Positions 56,153 to 64,000 of a DNA stretch of 64,000 nt are shown piece after piece. The position numbers were made by a program, and so were the translations under genes. The notes beneath the pieces are model-generated. The model was not told the DNA's origin. It made no database searches and saw only the letters and a program-made list of their open reading frames with translations. Numbering within the stretch: position 1 is the first letter of the stretch; every line of letters starts with the position of its first letter. The stretch lies in contig NZ_FLKH01000012.1 of NCBI RefSeq assembly GCF_900086715.1, positions 620,001 through 684,000 of the forward strand, read 5' to 3'. The stretch comes from Gracilibacillus timonensis (GTDB taxonomy: Bacteria; Bacillota; Bacilli; Bacillales; Amphibacillaceae).

Positions 56153-57553
56153 TCAAGCAATATAGTCTTCTCTTTCAATATCATCAGTTTCTTTTTTAAG
56201 ATAATATTTTCCTTTGGTCGTAACGGCGATAACAACGGTTAAAACCGAGGCCAGTATGGCGGCGAAAAATGCTGCTGTGTTTTGCAGAAATTCCCCCATA
56301 AATCCTAACGCAGCCACGGTTCCGAGACCACTAGCAATGATCAGCGAAACAACACCCACTGGATTCCATTTATGCAGATTTTCTTGTCTCACCTCATAAT
56401 ATCCAGGACCAATTTTTAACATACGCTTCACAAAAACAGCATCCGTCACAAGAATAGCTGCCCAGGATAATAGGAAAACTCCTTGGAATGTCAATACGGT
56501 ATCCAGATGGTTTACAATTTTGGCGAGCATTAAGATGATTGCAGATACACCTGTTACCACCACCCAAAAACGTCTGCCCGGTTTAAAATGAAAAATATTT
56601 TCAAAAAAATTAGATAAGGACAGGGAGCCGCTATAGATATTTGTCACGTTAATTCTTACTTGGGTAATCATGGTGAATAATGCGCCCCAAACGCCAAGAA
56701 GTGTAACAATATATACACCCGGATTTGGCTCTCCTAAACGAACACCGAACCAAATGCCAAGGCCGCCCATAACCCCGAAACAGAAAATTTGCGGGATAAA
56801 TCCAATAGCAAATATACCAATTTTACGATCCTTTGGTTTAAGGAAACGGGCATAATCGGAAGCCAGCAGGGGGGTTAGACCCATAATACCATGTTGCATT
56901 CCAATACAAAGCAGCAAGGCTGTGCCTCCAACCTGCACATTTTCTGGCATATATGTCCAAAATTCGCCATCGTAAAGAGACGGTTTCATCGCAGCTACAA
57001 TAATGGCAGTTAATAAAAATATAAAAAACAATGGCAATGACCATTTCTGCAATTTATCCAATTGCTTAATGCCAAACCAATTTAACGGAATAACAAGAGT
57101 TCCAAAGAAAAGAATCAAAGCCCACTCCGGGATAACAGGGAAGAATTCATGTACAGCAGCAACTAGAATAAGTCCCTCAAGTGCGCAATACATAATAAAA
57201 TTGGTGGCATAAATCAAGGAAGTCAAGGACGCACCAATATAACCAAAACCGCCGCCTCTTGATAATAAGTTGACGTTCGTACCAGATTTTGCTGATAGAT
57301 ACGCAATAAATGTTCCGAGGATACCAGCAACTACGATAGCATATACAGCAGAGATAATGGCATTAATTGCGCCAAATTGCAGGGCCATCACACTTCCCAT
57401 TTGAAAATAAAATATTGCCGTTGCAATGCCAAAAGTAATATTAGTAATACTTAACCAACCCATGTTTCTTTTGTGGACAGGGACTCTGCCCAATGAATAG
57501 TCATCACTAGAGTTTTGGGTTTGATTTTGATCTGAAGAAATATCAGAATGCAC
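56153..57553 (-). CDS. NCS1-type nucleobase/cation symporter
   Basis: A 466-residue transporter with 12 predicted membrane segments. GWLSITNITFGIATAIFYFQ (helix 1, near residue 32), SRGGGFGYIGAS (near 98), and TQVRINVTNIYSGSLSLSNF (near 300) fit the purine-cytosine permease family. I chose the GTG at 57553 because AAAGGAG stands eight bases upstream; an ATG ten codons earlier has no ribosome site. No nucleobase enzyme adjoins it, and it is only distantly like the codB product, so the substrate is open. Confidence 0.83.
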   Translation of the reverse strand: MHSDISSDQNQTQNSSDDYSLGRVPVHKRNMGWLSITNITFGIATAIFYFQMGSVMALQFGAINAIISAVYAIVVAGILGTFIAYLSAKSGTNVNLLSRGGGFGYIGASLTSLIYATNFIMYCALEGLILVAAVHEFFPVIPEWALILFFGTLVIPLNWFGIKQLDKLQKWSLPLFFIFLLTAIIVAAMKPSLYDGEFWTYMPENVQVGGTALLLCIGMQHGIMGLTPLLASDYARFLKPKDRKIGIFAIGFIPQIFCFGVMGGLGIWFGVRLGEPNPGVYIVTLLGVWGALFTMITQVRINVTNIYSGSLSLSNFFENIFHFKPGRRFWVVVTGVSAIILMLAKIVNHLDTVLTFQGVFLLSWAAILVTDAVFVKRMLKIGPGYYEVRQENLHKWNPVGVVSLIIASGLGTVAALGFMGEFLQNTAAFFAAILASVLTVVIAVTTKGKYYLKKETDDIEREDYIA

Positions 57554-57604
57554 ATCATCATCTCCTTTTGTATAGAGTTTCACATACTATCTGATTTACT
57601 TAAG

Positions 57605-57633
57605 AAAGTTCGTATAGAAATCAGACGAACTTT
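57605..57633 (-). promoter_or_regulatory. Inverted repeat upstream of the NCS1 gene
   Basis: AAAGTTCGT (57605-57613) and ACGAACTTT (57625-57633), perfect 9-bp arms 11 bases apart, about 52 bases before the GTG start. It resembles a regulator-binding site; the CGAAC core recalls PurR boxes but arm orientation differs. Confidence 0.45.
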
Positions 57634-57925
57634 TATATAGTATCAATTATTTAGAAACCGAACAAATGCAATTACTGTTCATATTCCCGTGTGTAACACA
57701 GGGAAGCTTCCTCTATCTGCTAAACCCCTCGTTTATCATAGGATTAAGGAAGATATGCTATTTTGTAGTCGTTTCATTCAGAAATTCAATCGACGAATCT
57801 TTTATATAAATGAGCTGGCTAATTACTACTGTTATTTACTCAAAAATCCCCATGATAAGGTTGTAACCGATTACTTTTCATTGTATAATAAGCTTTATGT
57901 AAAATATTGAAGGGGTGTTAAATAC
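57634..57925. other. Intergenic stretch without a supported gene
   Basis: An open frame of about 70 codons (57689-57910) starts at a GTG without a ribosome site and has no recognisable motif. It may be remnant coding DNA. Confidence 0.4.
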
Positions 57926-58377
57926 ATGCATGATCATTTATTTCAGGTACGGGGGTTACGGGGATTTTAGTTGAAGATGATGAAATACTTATAGTAAAAC
58001 AAAATGTTTCCACAAAAAGAAATTGGTCACTTCCAGGTGGGCATTTGGAAGAAGGGGAAACGTTAGAAGAAGGTGTTAAAAGAGAATGGAAAGAAGAAAC
58101 AGGGATAGAAGCTCAAGTCATTAAATTGTTATATGTATGTGATTTTCTTGAAGCCACTTCACCTTTACTACACATAACATTTCTCCTGAGCAAAGTTGGC
58201 GGCTCGATAACCCTTCCTTCTAATGAGTACGATGCAAACCCTATATCGGATGTGAAAATGGTACCGATTAGCGAGTTAGAACAATATGGATTTAGCACAA
58301 GATTTACGAATTTAGCTTTATCTGATTTTCCTCATGCTGGTCAATACATGGGAGTGAAATCGAATATTGGATTGTAG
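57926..58377 (+). pseudogene. Nudix hydrolase gene with a frameshift
   Basis: An ATG at 57926 behind GGGGTG begins MHDHLFQVRG, then hits a stop at once. The rest of a Nudix domain continues in another frame: TGILVEDDEILIVKQ, WSLPGGHLEEGETLEEGV and EWKEETGIEAQV, to the stop at 58377. The switch lies in a run of five G (about 57952-57956), where one G more or two fewer would restore the frame. It may be a real frameshift or a sequencing error in the G run. Confidence 0.8.
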
Positions 58378-58453
58378 AATTTAGCGAGGAATATTAATGA
58401 ATCTTACAATCAATTGAATAATAAGATTTCAATGATGAAAGGTGTTTTATAAA

Positions 58454-59227
58454 ATGGGAATTGATTTTCACAATCAAGAAAATAGACACAGTTATTCTGC
58501 TAGAGGGGTGGATGATACATGGATAAACTTCATGAGAGATTTAATTCCTTCTAGTAAACGTAATAAAGCATTAGATATTGGATGTGGAGGTGGTATTTAC
58601 TGTAAAGGGCTCTCAAAACTAGGTTTTAAAAGTATAACAGGAGTTGATTATTCAAAAACTCTTTTAAAAGATGCTATAGAAAATTGCAAAGAATATAATC
58701 ATATCAATTTTATTAACGGAAATGCTTTTAATACGGGACTAAAGAGTAATGAGTACGATATTGTACTAGAGAGAGCATTGATTCATCATGTCAATGACCT
58801 GGAACAACTTTTTATGGAAGTTTATAGAGTTTTAAAAAAGAATGGTCTTGTTTTTATACAAGATCGAACTCCTGAGGATTGTGTATTAAAAGGAAGTAAT
58901 ACTCATATAAGAGGTTACTTTTTTTCATGTTTCCCAAAGTTATCCCAAAAGGAAGCGAATAGAAGATATAAAAGTGAGACCGTAAAATATAATTTGAAAA
59001 AAGTTGGTTTTAAAAAAATAGAAGAATTCAAGATATGGGAGGTAAGGAAAAAATACCAGAGTAAGCAACAACTGTTAGAAGACTTGCTATCAAGAACAGG
59101 AAGAAGTATTTTACACGAACTCAGTGATGCTGAATTAAAAGAGCTTGTTCATTATTTGGATAAAAAAATTCATGATAATGATATTATAGAAAAAGATCGT
59201 TGGACGATTTGGTTGGCAACGAAGTAA
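58454..59227 (+). CDS. Class I SAM-dependent methyltransferase
   Basis: A 257-residue methyltransferase. SAM motif I is ALDIGCGGGIYCKGLSKLG (near 35), then VDYSKTLLKDA, EYDIVLERALIHHV and LKKNGLVFIQDRTPED. It resembles the UbiE/COQ5-like Methyltransf_11 group. GAAAGGTG precedes the ATG at 58454. Codon use is more AT-rich than in the flanking core genes, consistent with accessory origin. Substrate unknown. Confidence 0.83.
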   Translation: MGIDFHNQENRHSYSARGVDDTWINFMRDLIPSSKRNKALDIGCGGGIYCKGLSKLGFKSITGVDYSKTLLKDAIENCKEYNHINFINGNAFNTGLKSNEYDIVLERALIHHVNDLEQLFMEVYRVLKKNGLVFIQDRTPEDCVLKGSNTHIRGYFFSCFPKLSQKEANRRYKSETVKYNLKKVGFKKIEEFKIWEVRKKYQSKQQLLEDLLSRTGRSILHELSDAELKELVHYLDKKIHDNDIIEKDRWTIWLATK

Positions 59228-59246
59228 ATTAGCATGATAAGTAATA

Positions 59247-59405
59247 CATTTTGGTGAAGCAAATAACGTAAAAAATGCAGATTATATAATTGTACTAGAG
59301 AATGGTTTAGTAGTAGAAGAAGGAAACCACGATGAATTAACAGCAAAAAAAAGCGTCTACCATAAGTTGGTTCATTCAGTGGAAGAATATGAAGTAATAA
59401 CATAA
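59247..59405 (+). pseudogene. C-terminal remnant of an ABC exporter ATPase
   Basis: About 50 codons ending in TAA at 59403-59405 read NVKNADYIIVLENGLVVEEG and NHDELTAKKSVYHKLVHSVE, the H-loop-to-C-terminus part of MsbA/LmrA-type ABC exporters. The rest of the gene is missing. Confidence 0.75.
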
Positions 59406-59542
59406 TTTATAACTCAAAGATAGAATAGACAGGTATGTCATAATATAGTTTGGTATGCCTGTAGTCAAGTGCTATAGTTGATTATTAACTTTGATTTCCT
59501 AAAACATATTGCTCAAAGTTTGTCCATCAAGTCTACAGCTGC

Positions 59543-59895
59543 TTATGAAGATTCTATAGCCCATTTTAACTCATCATTAGGAGGAATCCACTCTATAGTA
59601 GCTTTTGCAAATTTTTTCATTTAAAATAACTTTTAGCAAAGCTTTGTGATAATCAGGGATATCTTTATGAGATGGAATATCATCTATACTTATCCAGTGA
59701 GAAGTCTGCTTTTCAGGTTCATTAGATCGTAACTACCTCTCTAATACAAGCATTTTCTATTTTTTCGAATGTATCTACATGTCCACCTGGTGGGATATAT
59801 TTATTATACGTTTTATATTTCGGATCATTCTTTTTTATTGTAGCAATACAATTATTTTTAATGATGATACAGGATGTTTGTACTCGAATATCCAT
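59543..59895 (-). pseudogene. Degraded Nudix hydrolase gene
   Basis: From an ATG at 59895 with GGAGC upstream the minus strand reads MDIRVQTSCIIIKN, then YIPPGGHVDTFEKIENACIR before a stop. The Nudix box is cut after REV. Further pieces in other frames (HWISIDDIPSHKDIPDYHKA; KATIEWIPPNDELKWAIESS, stop at 59543) complete a Nudix-sized protein. An internal deletion and at least one more frameshift have broken it. Confidence 0.72.
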
Positions 59896-60070
59896 ATGTA
59901 AAGCTCCTTCGGGTATATTTAGCTCGTTTATTTTAACCTATGGATTGACTTATATTAATTCGTGTTACGGTAGTTTGATTTTTTCTTTTTGTGATTGCGT
60001 TTACCATTTCAAAATGGGGGTAACAAGTATCTATTTCTTTTCAAAACAAAAGGGGAGAAAAGCTTCTCAC
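59896..60070. other. No gene recognised between the Nudix remnant and the leu terminator
   Basis: AT-rich, with a short open frame from 59861 but no ribosome site or known motif. Confidence 0.5.
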
Positions 60071-60115
60071 AAAAAAGCAAATACCCCCAGACTCTCGTTT
60101 CCAAGAGCCTGAGGG
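60071..60115 (-). terminator. Terminator of the leu operon
   Basis: CCCTCAGGCTCT and AGAGTCTGGGGG pair on the minus strand (two G-U pairs, loop TGGAAACG), with a T6 run a few bases after. A T run on the plus side may make it bidirectional. Confidence 0.8.
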
Positions 60116-60123
60116 CTATTTTT

Positions 60124-60708
60124 TTAACCGCGCGCTTGCTCAAATGCAGCAATGCGGTCTTCATTGGTTAAGGTTACAGCAATTTCGTCCCATCCGTTTA
60201 AAAGCATTTCTCGTTTATAGTTATCCAAATCAAAGCTTGCCTCAAATCCTTCGTTATCGAAGACTTTCTTTTCTTCCAAGTCTACGGTAAGATGGTAGGA
60301 TTCGGATTCGGCCTTTTGGATTAAGGTCTGTACTTCATTCTCTGTTAGCTTGACGGGCAAGATCCCGTTTTTCGTACAATTGTTATAGAAAATATCGGCA
60401 AAGCTTGGGGCAATGATTACCCGGAAGCCATAATCCTGCAATGCCCACGGTGCGTGCTCACGTGAGGAGCCGCAGCCGAAATTCTCGCCAGCTACCAAGA
60501 TGGAGGTGCCTTTATATTTTGGTTGATTTAATGAAAAGTCTTCTCGTAATTCTCCTTTGGAATCAAAGCGCCAATTATAAAAAACAAATTGACCGAAACC
60601 TTGACGAGAGATTCGTTTGAGAAACTGTTTTGGAATAATTTGATCGGTGTCAACATTTGCCCGGTTTAACGGGTATACAAGCCCTTCATGTTTACGAATT
60701 GGTTCCAT
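60124..60708 (-). CDS. leuD: 3-isopropylmalate dehydratase small subunit
   Basis: A 194-residue LeuD, the swivel-domain subunit that joins LeuC to isomerise 2- to 3-isopropylmalate. Recognised by RANVDTDQIIPKQFLKRISR near 18 and GENFGCGSSREHAPWALQDY near 72. AAGGAGG precedes the ATG. Last gene of the minus-strand leuABCD operon, 20 bases after leuC. Confidence 0.96.
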   Translation of the reverse strand: MEPIRKHEGLVYPLNRANVDTDQIIPKQFLKRISRQGFGQFVFYNWRFDSKGELREDFSLNQPKYKGTSILVAGENFGCGSSREHAPWALQDYGFRVIIAPSFADIFYNNCTKNGILPVKLTENEVQTLIQKAESESYHLTVDLEEKKVFDNEGFEASFDLDNYKREMLLNGWDEIAVTLTNEDRIAAFEQARG

Positions 60709-60728
60709 GTCTCATTCCTCCTTGTCGA

Positions 60729-62147
60729 TTAGCTTGGTGTAGCAACGCCTAAATGACGTACATCGGTAAAGTGGCCCTTGATCGCAGCGGCTGCGGCCAT
60801 TTCTGGGCTGACTAAGTGTGTACGTGCACCTGTGCCTTGACGACCTTCAAAGTTACGGTTGGAAGTAGAGGCACAGCGCTCGCCTTCTGGTACGACATCA
60901 TCATTCATGGCAAGACACATACTGCAGCCAGCATCACGCCATTCAAAACCTGCCTCTTTGAAAATTTGATCCAATCCAAGCTCTTCTGCCTGTGCCTTGA
61001 CGCTATGGGAGCCAGGTACTACAATGGCCTGCACATCAGGATGGACAATGTGTCCTTTGATAATTTCCGATGCCCGTTGTAAGTCAGCTAATCGCGAGTT
61101 CGTACAAGAACCGATAAAGACATGCTCAATGTTAACAGAAGCAATCGGTTCGCCGCCTTCTAGTCCCATATATTCTAAGGCGCGTTGGATTTCATCACGG
61201 TCATTGTCATTTGTTGCGTCTTCTGGAACAGGAACATTAGCACTAACCGGAATACACATGCCTGGATTCGTGCCCCAGGTTACTTGTGGTTCGATTTCTT
61301 CTGCGTCTATTTCTACTTGCTCGTCATAGACAGCACCTTCATCGGTTGCTAGTGCCTTCCATTCTTCGGCTAATGCTTCGAATGCCTCTCCTTCTGGAAC
61401 ATATCGTTTACCACGTAAGAATTCGATTGTAGTATCGTCAGGACTGATTAAACCAGCACGTGCTCCAGCTTCAATCGACATATTACAGATCGTCATCCGG
61501 CCTTCCATGGATAGGTTACGAATCGCTTCTCCCGTGTACTCAAGCACATACCCAGTACCAAATTTTACGCCGAATTTACCGATAATTGCTAGGATTAAAT
61601 CTTTGGCAGTAACGCCTGTTCCTAGCGTGCCATTTATTTTAACATTTAAGGTCTTCGGTTTTTCTTGCCAGATCGTTTGAGTGGCTAATACGTGCTCCAC
61701 TTCACTCGTACCAATGCCAAATGCCAAGGCGCCAAATGCACCATGAGTAGATGTGTGGCTATCTCCACAAACAATCGTTTTACCTGGCTGGGTTAAACCT
61801 AGTTCTGGCCCGATTACGTGCACAATCCCTTGGTCGGGATGATTAATGTCTGCTAATGGTACACCAAATTCTTCACAATTTGTCTTCAACGTTTCCATTT
61901 GTGTTTTGGAAACTTCATCTTTGATCACATTGCGGTGGATCGTTGGTACGTTATGATCCATCGTCGCAAAGGTAAGGTCTGGACGTCGTACCTTACGATT
62001 ATTAATCCTTAGTCCTTCAAAGGCTTGGGGAGATGTCACCTCATGAACAAGGTGCAAATCAATATATAACAAGTCCGGTTTACCTGCTTCTTGATGGACC
62101 ACGTGCTTTTCCCAAACTTTTTCAATGACTGTCTTTGGTGTCTTCAT
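60729..62147 (-). CDS. leuC: 3-isopropylmalate dehydratase large subunit
   Basis: A 472-residue [4Fe-4S] aconitase-family enzyme. Cluster cysteines appear in [12 protein letters not shown] (near 350) and [11 protein letters not shown] (near 412); [14 protein letters not shown] near 128 is family-typical. AAGGAG precedes the ATG. It forms the active dehydratase with LeuD in leucine synthesis. A hairpin with a T run separates it from leuB. Confidence 0.97.
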   Translation of the reverse strand: MKTPKTVIEKVWEKHVVHQEAGKPDLLYIDLHLVHEVTSPQAFEGLRINNRKVRRPDLTFATMDHNVPTIHRNVIKDEVSKTQMETLKTNCEEFGVPLADINHPDQGIVHVIGPELGLTQPGKTIVCGDSHTSTHGAFGALAFGIGTSEVEHVLATQTIWQEKPKTLNVKINGTLGTGVTAKDLILAIIGKFGVKFGTGYVLEYTGEAIRNLSMEGRMTICNMSIEAGARAGLISPDDTTIEFLRGKRYVPEGEAFEALAEEWKALATDEGAVYDEQVEIDAEEIEPQVTWGTNPGMCIPVSANVPVPEDATNDNDRDEIQRALEYMGLEGGEPIASVNIEHVFIGSCTNSRLADLQRASEIIKGHIVHPDVQAIVVPGSHSVKAQAEELGLDQIFKEAGFEWRDAGCSMCLAMNDDVVPEGERCASTSNRNFEGRQGTGARTHLVSPEMAAAAAIKGHFTDVRHLGVATPS

Positions 62148-62182
62148 CGATTGTCACTCCTTCTTTTATCATGATAAGTAGA

Positions 62183-62225
62183 AAAAAGATCGGCGTTGAT
62201 ACGATCCGAAGATAGACCACGCCGA
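62183..62225 (-). terminator. Terminator-like hairpin between leuB and leuC
   Basis: On the minus strand TCGGCGT pairs with ACGCCGA around a 22-base loop, followed by T, C and six T. It could cause partial termination, lowering leuCD relative to leuAB, or mark an mRNA-processing site. Confidence 0.6.
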
Positions 62226-62249
62226 CATTTTCCCTCTTGGTTTATGACA

Positions 62250-63320
62250 CTAAGCCTGAATTTCCTCTGCAATGAGGCGTGTCATTTCCGCTGTATTTAC
62301 GAGTTTACCATCCGTACTTTGCAAATCTGCTGTATGGTAATTGCGATTTAATACGGCTTCTACCGCTGTTTCAATCGCCTCTGCTTCCTTATTCAGGTTA
62401 AATGAATAACGCAGCATTAAGGCAGCGGAGAGCACCATTGCAATCGGATTGGCAATACCTTTGCCAGCGATATCTGGTGCCGAGCCATGGGCCGGTTCAT
62501 ATAAACCAACACCATCCTCCGCCAAGCTGGCAGAAGGGAGCATACCAAGCGATCCCGTTAATACAGAAGCTTCATCACTGAGAATATCACCAAACATATT
62601 CTCGGTCACGATCACGTCAAAATCAGTTGGGCTGGTGATCAATTTCATGGCAGCGGCATCGACTAAGACATGATCTACGGTTACGTCGGGATAGTCTGAC
62701 TTTTTCTCTTCGACAATCTCTCGCCACAGTTTACTAGATTCTAACACATTTGCCTTGTCAACAGAAGTAAGGTGCTTATTGCGCAGTTGCGCACTTTCGA
62801 ATGCCTTATCGACAATGCGTTCGATTTCTCTTCTTGTATAGGTTAACGAATCGACAACTGCATTACCATTGTCGCGTCGTTCACTCGGTTCTCCAAAGTA
62901 TAAGCCACCCGTTAATTCACGGACAATCAACAAATCACTTCCGGCAATAATGGACTCCTTTAATGGGGAGGCATGTAATAATTTTTTGAATCCTTTTACC
63001 GGACGCAGATTGGCATATAAATCTAATGCCTTACGAATCCCTAATAATCCACGTTCAGGCCTCAGTTCAGATGGGTTGTTATCCCATTTTGGGCCACCAA
63101 CCGCTCCTAATAGAACCGCATCTGCAGCTTGACATGCCGCTATCGTTTCATCTGGGAGGGGAGTGCCATGGTTGTCGATAGCAATTCCACCAATATCATA
63201 AGAAGAGAATGTGAATGAATGATTGAATTTTTTTTCAATTGCTTCAAGGATATCTTGGGCTGCATGGATTACCTCAGCACCAATCCCGTCCCCGGGAAGC
63301 AATACGATTTGTTTACTCAA
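62250..63320 (-). CDS. leuB: 3-isopropylmalate dehydrogenase
   Basis: A 356-residue NAD-dependent beta-decarboxylating dehydrogenase, third enzyme of leucine synthesis. LLPGDGIGAEVI starts the protein, LRPERGLLGIRKALDLYANL near 85 binds substrate, and TENMFGDILSDEASVLTGSL near 240 is the family signature. The start is TTG at 63320 with AGGAGG eight bases upstream. It lies 29 bases after leuA. Confidence 0.97.
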   Translation of the reverse strand: MSKQIVLLPGDGIGAEVIHAAQDILEAIEKKFNHSFTFSSYDIGGIAIDNHGTPLPDETIAACQAADAVLLGAVGGPKWDNNPSELRPERGLLGIRKALDLYANLRPVKGFKKLLHASPLKESIIAGSDLLIVRELTGGLYFGEPSERRDNGNAVVDSLTYTRREIERIVDKAFESAQLRNKHLTSVDKANVLESSKLWREIVEEKKSDYPDVTVDHVLVDAAAMKLITSPTDFDVIVTENMFGDILSDEASVLTGSLGMLPSASLAEDGVGLYEPAHGSAPDIAGKGIANPIAMVLSAALMLRYSFNLNKEAEAIETAVEAVLNRNYHTADLQSTDGKLVNTAEMTRLIAEEIQA

Positions 63321-63349
63321 TGCCTTAACCTCCTGTAAGAAAATGCGAT

Positions 63350-64000
63350 TTAACTAGCTTTTTTTTGATAAATAGCCCGATTCACACCATTAATATAGGC
63401 TAAGATGGCAGCTTCTAATACATCTTGTGCAGAGCCGCGACCACTCACGTGATGTCCGTCAACGGTTAAGCTGACATGCACTTCTGCTAATGCATCACGC
63501 CCTTGACCGATTGAACTCAATTGAAAATCGGTTAAGTGGGTTTCCTCGACGAAAATAGCGTCTAAGGTGTGGTATAATGCCTCCACACTTCCAGCACCTG
63601 TCGTTGTTTTTTCAACGGATTGACTAGACGGTGTCGTTAAGCTGATGGTTGCCTCTGGTTGATGATTGGAACCATACTGAACAAAGAAATGATCCAGCTG
63701 ATATCGTTTGACATTGGATGTGTCGGTTTGGATATCGGTTAGTATAGCAAACAAATCATCATCGGTTACTTCTTTTTTATGATCCGTTAAGCTTTTGAAC
63801 GCCTTGAACGCTTCTTTTAGTTTTGCTTCTGGTAATTGATAGCCTAATTGTTTGATTTTATCGGTAAAGGCATGGCGACCTGAGTGTTTGCCTAGTACTA
63901 GATTATTAGAATGTACCCCAACTAATTCAGGGGTAATAATTTCATAGGTTTCGGCATTCTTGAGCACACCGTCTTGATGAATACCAGATTCATGGGCGAA
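63350..64000 (-). CDS. leuA: 2-isopropylmalate synthase, C-terminal part (runs off window)
   Basis: The last 216 residues of LeuA, in frame to the window edge. FAHESGIHQDG and LGKHSGRHAFTDKI belong to the communication region, and residues from about 90 on form the regulatory domain that binds leucine (QLDHFFVQYGSNHQPEATIS; GRGSAQDVLEAAILAYINGV). It condenses acetyl-CoA with 2-ketoisovalerate, first step of the pathway. The start and any T-box leader lie outside the window. Confidence 0.95.
   Translation of the reverse strand, partial: FAHESGIHQDGVLKNAETYEIITPELVGVHSNNLVLGKHSGRHAFTDKIKQLGYQLPEAKLKEAFKAFKSLTDHKKEVTDDDLFAILTDIQTDTSNVKRYQLDHFFVQYGSNHQPEATISLTTPSSQSVEKTTTGAGSVEALYHTLDAIFVEETHLTDFQLSSIGQGRDALAEVHVSLTVDGHHVSGRGSAQDVLEAAILAYINGVNRAIYQKKAS

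Noticed and set aside
57689-57910. Possible 73-codon gene
   Set aside because: GTG start without a ribosome site, no recognised motif, in an AT-rich decaying region.
59861-60112. 83-codon plus-strand frame before leuD
   Set aside because: Overlaps the Nudix remnant and the leu terminator, with no ribosome site or motif.

Overview
The window looks like chromosome of a low-to-moderate-GC Bacillaceae bacterium. Most genes have strong AAGGAGG-type ribosome sites, TTG and GTG starts are frequent, and gene clusters match Bacillus subtilis order (yugI-yuzA-pgi; the men genes near ytkD, metK, ytoA, ytpB, ytqB and ytzC). Several products suggest a less-studied genus of the family: a short 644-residue aconitase, an htpG with a CIRCE operator, and codBA behind a PyrR attenuator. 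I cannot name the genus from sequence alone.

Layout. 1-3.1 kb: the start of patB, a YfcC-type carrier and an M20 amidohydrolase. 3.3-8.7 kb: yugI, yuzA, pgi, a YugN-like gene, an M42 aminopeptidase and a RibU-like riboflavin component. 8.3-17.1 kb: menaquinone synthesis, with menA and a probable DHNA-CoA thioesterase on the minus strand and menF-menD-menH-menB-menE on the plus strand; menC is not in the window. Three 143-bp tandem units separate menH from menB. 17.2-23.8 kb: a Fur-type site with a lone siderophore ATPase, ytkD, metK, a gamma-carbonic-anhydrase-like protein, ytpB, ytqB and ytzC. 23.8-25.6 kb: an autoregulated GntR/ABC operon. 25.6-28.4 kb: codBA. 28.4-35.6 kb: a 51-bp repeat array, two unknown membrane proteins, an MFS transporter, a CcpN-like regulator with a PPDK-regulatory protein, and a 2-hydroxyacid dehydrogenase.

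36-40.7 kb: sirB, a TrpD-like gene split by an IS1634-type element with a 111-bp target duplication, and sirC. 41.7-45.5 kb: a second GntR/ABC operon ending in an ECF sigma gene. 46.2-52.3 kb: a second 51-bp array, a lactonase, a small CxxC protein with aconitase, and htpG. 52.4-55.1 kb: a RelE-type toxin-antitoxin pair and the nucleoside operon punA-cdd-deoC. 55.5-60.1 kb: accessory DNA with a GNAT gene, an NCS1 permease, a methyltransferase and three broken genes. 60.1-64 kb: leuABCD on the minus strand, with leuA running off the edge.

The points I find most worth a second look are the tandem structured units before menB and their apparent relative between yuzA and pgi, the two 51-bp arrays, the intergenic palindromic repeat family, the long-duplication IS insertion, and the regulatory sites (PyrR attenuator, CIRCE and GntR operators), which can be read directly from sequence.
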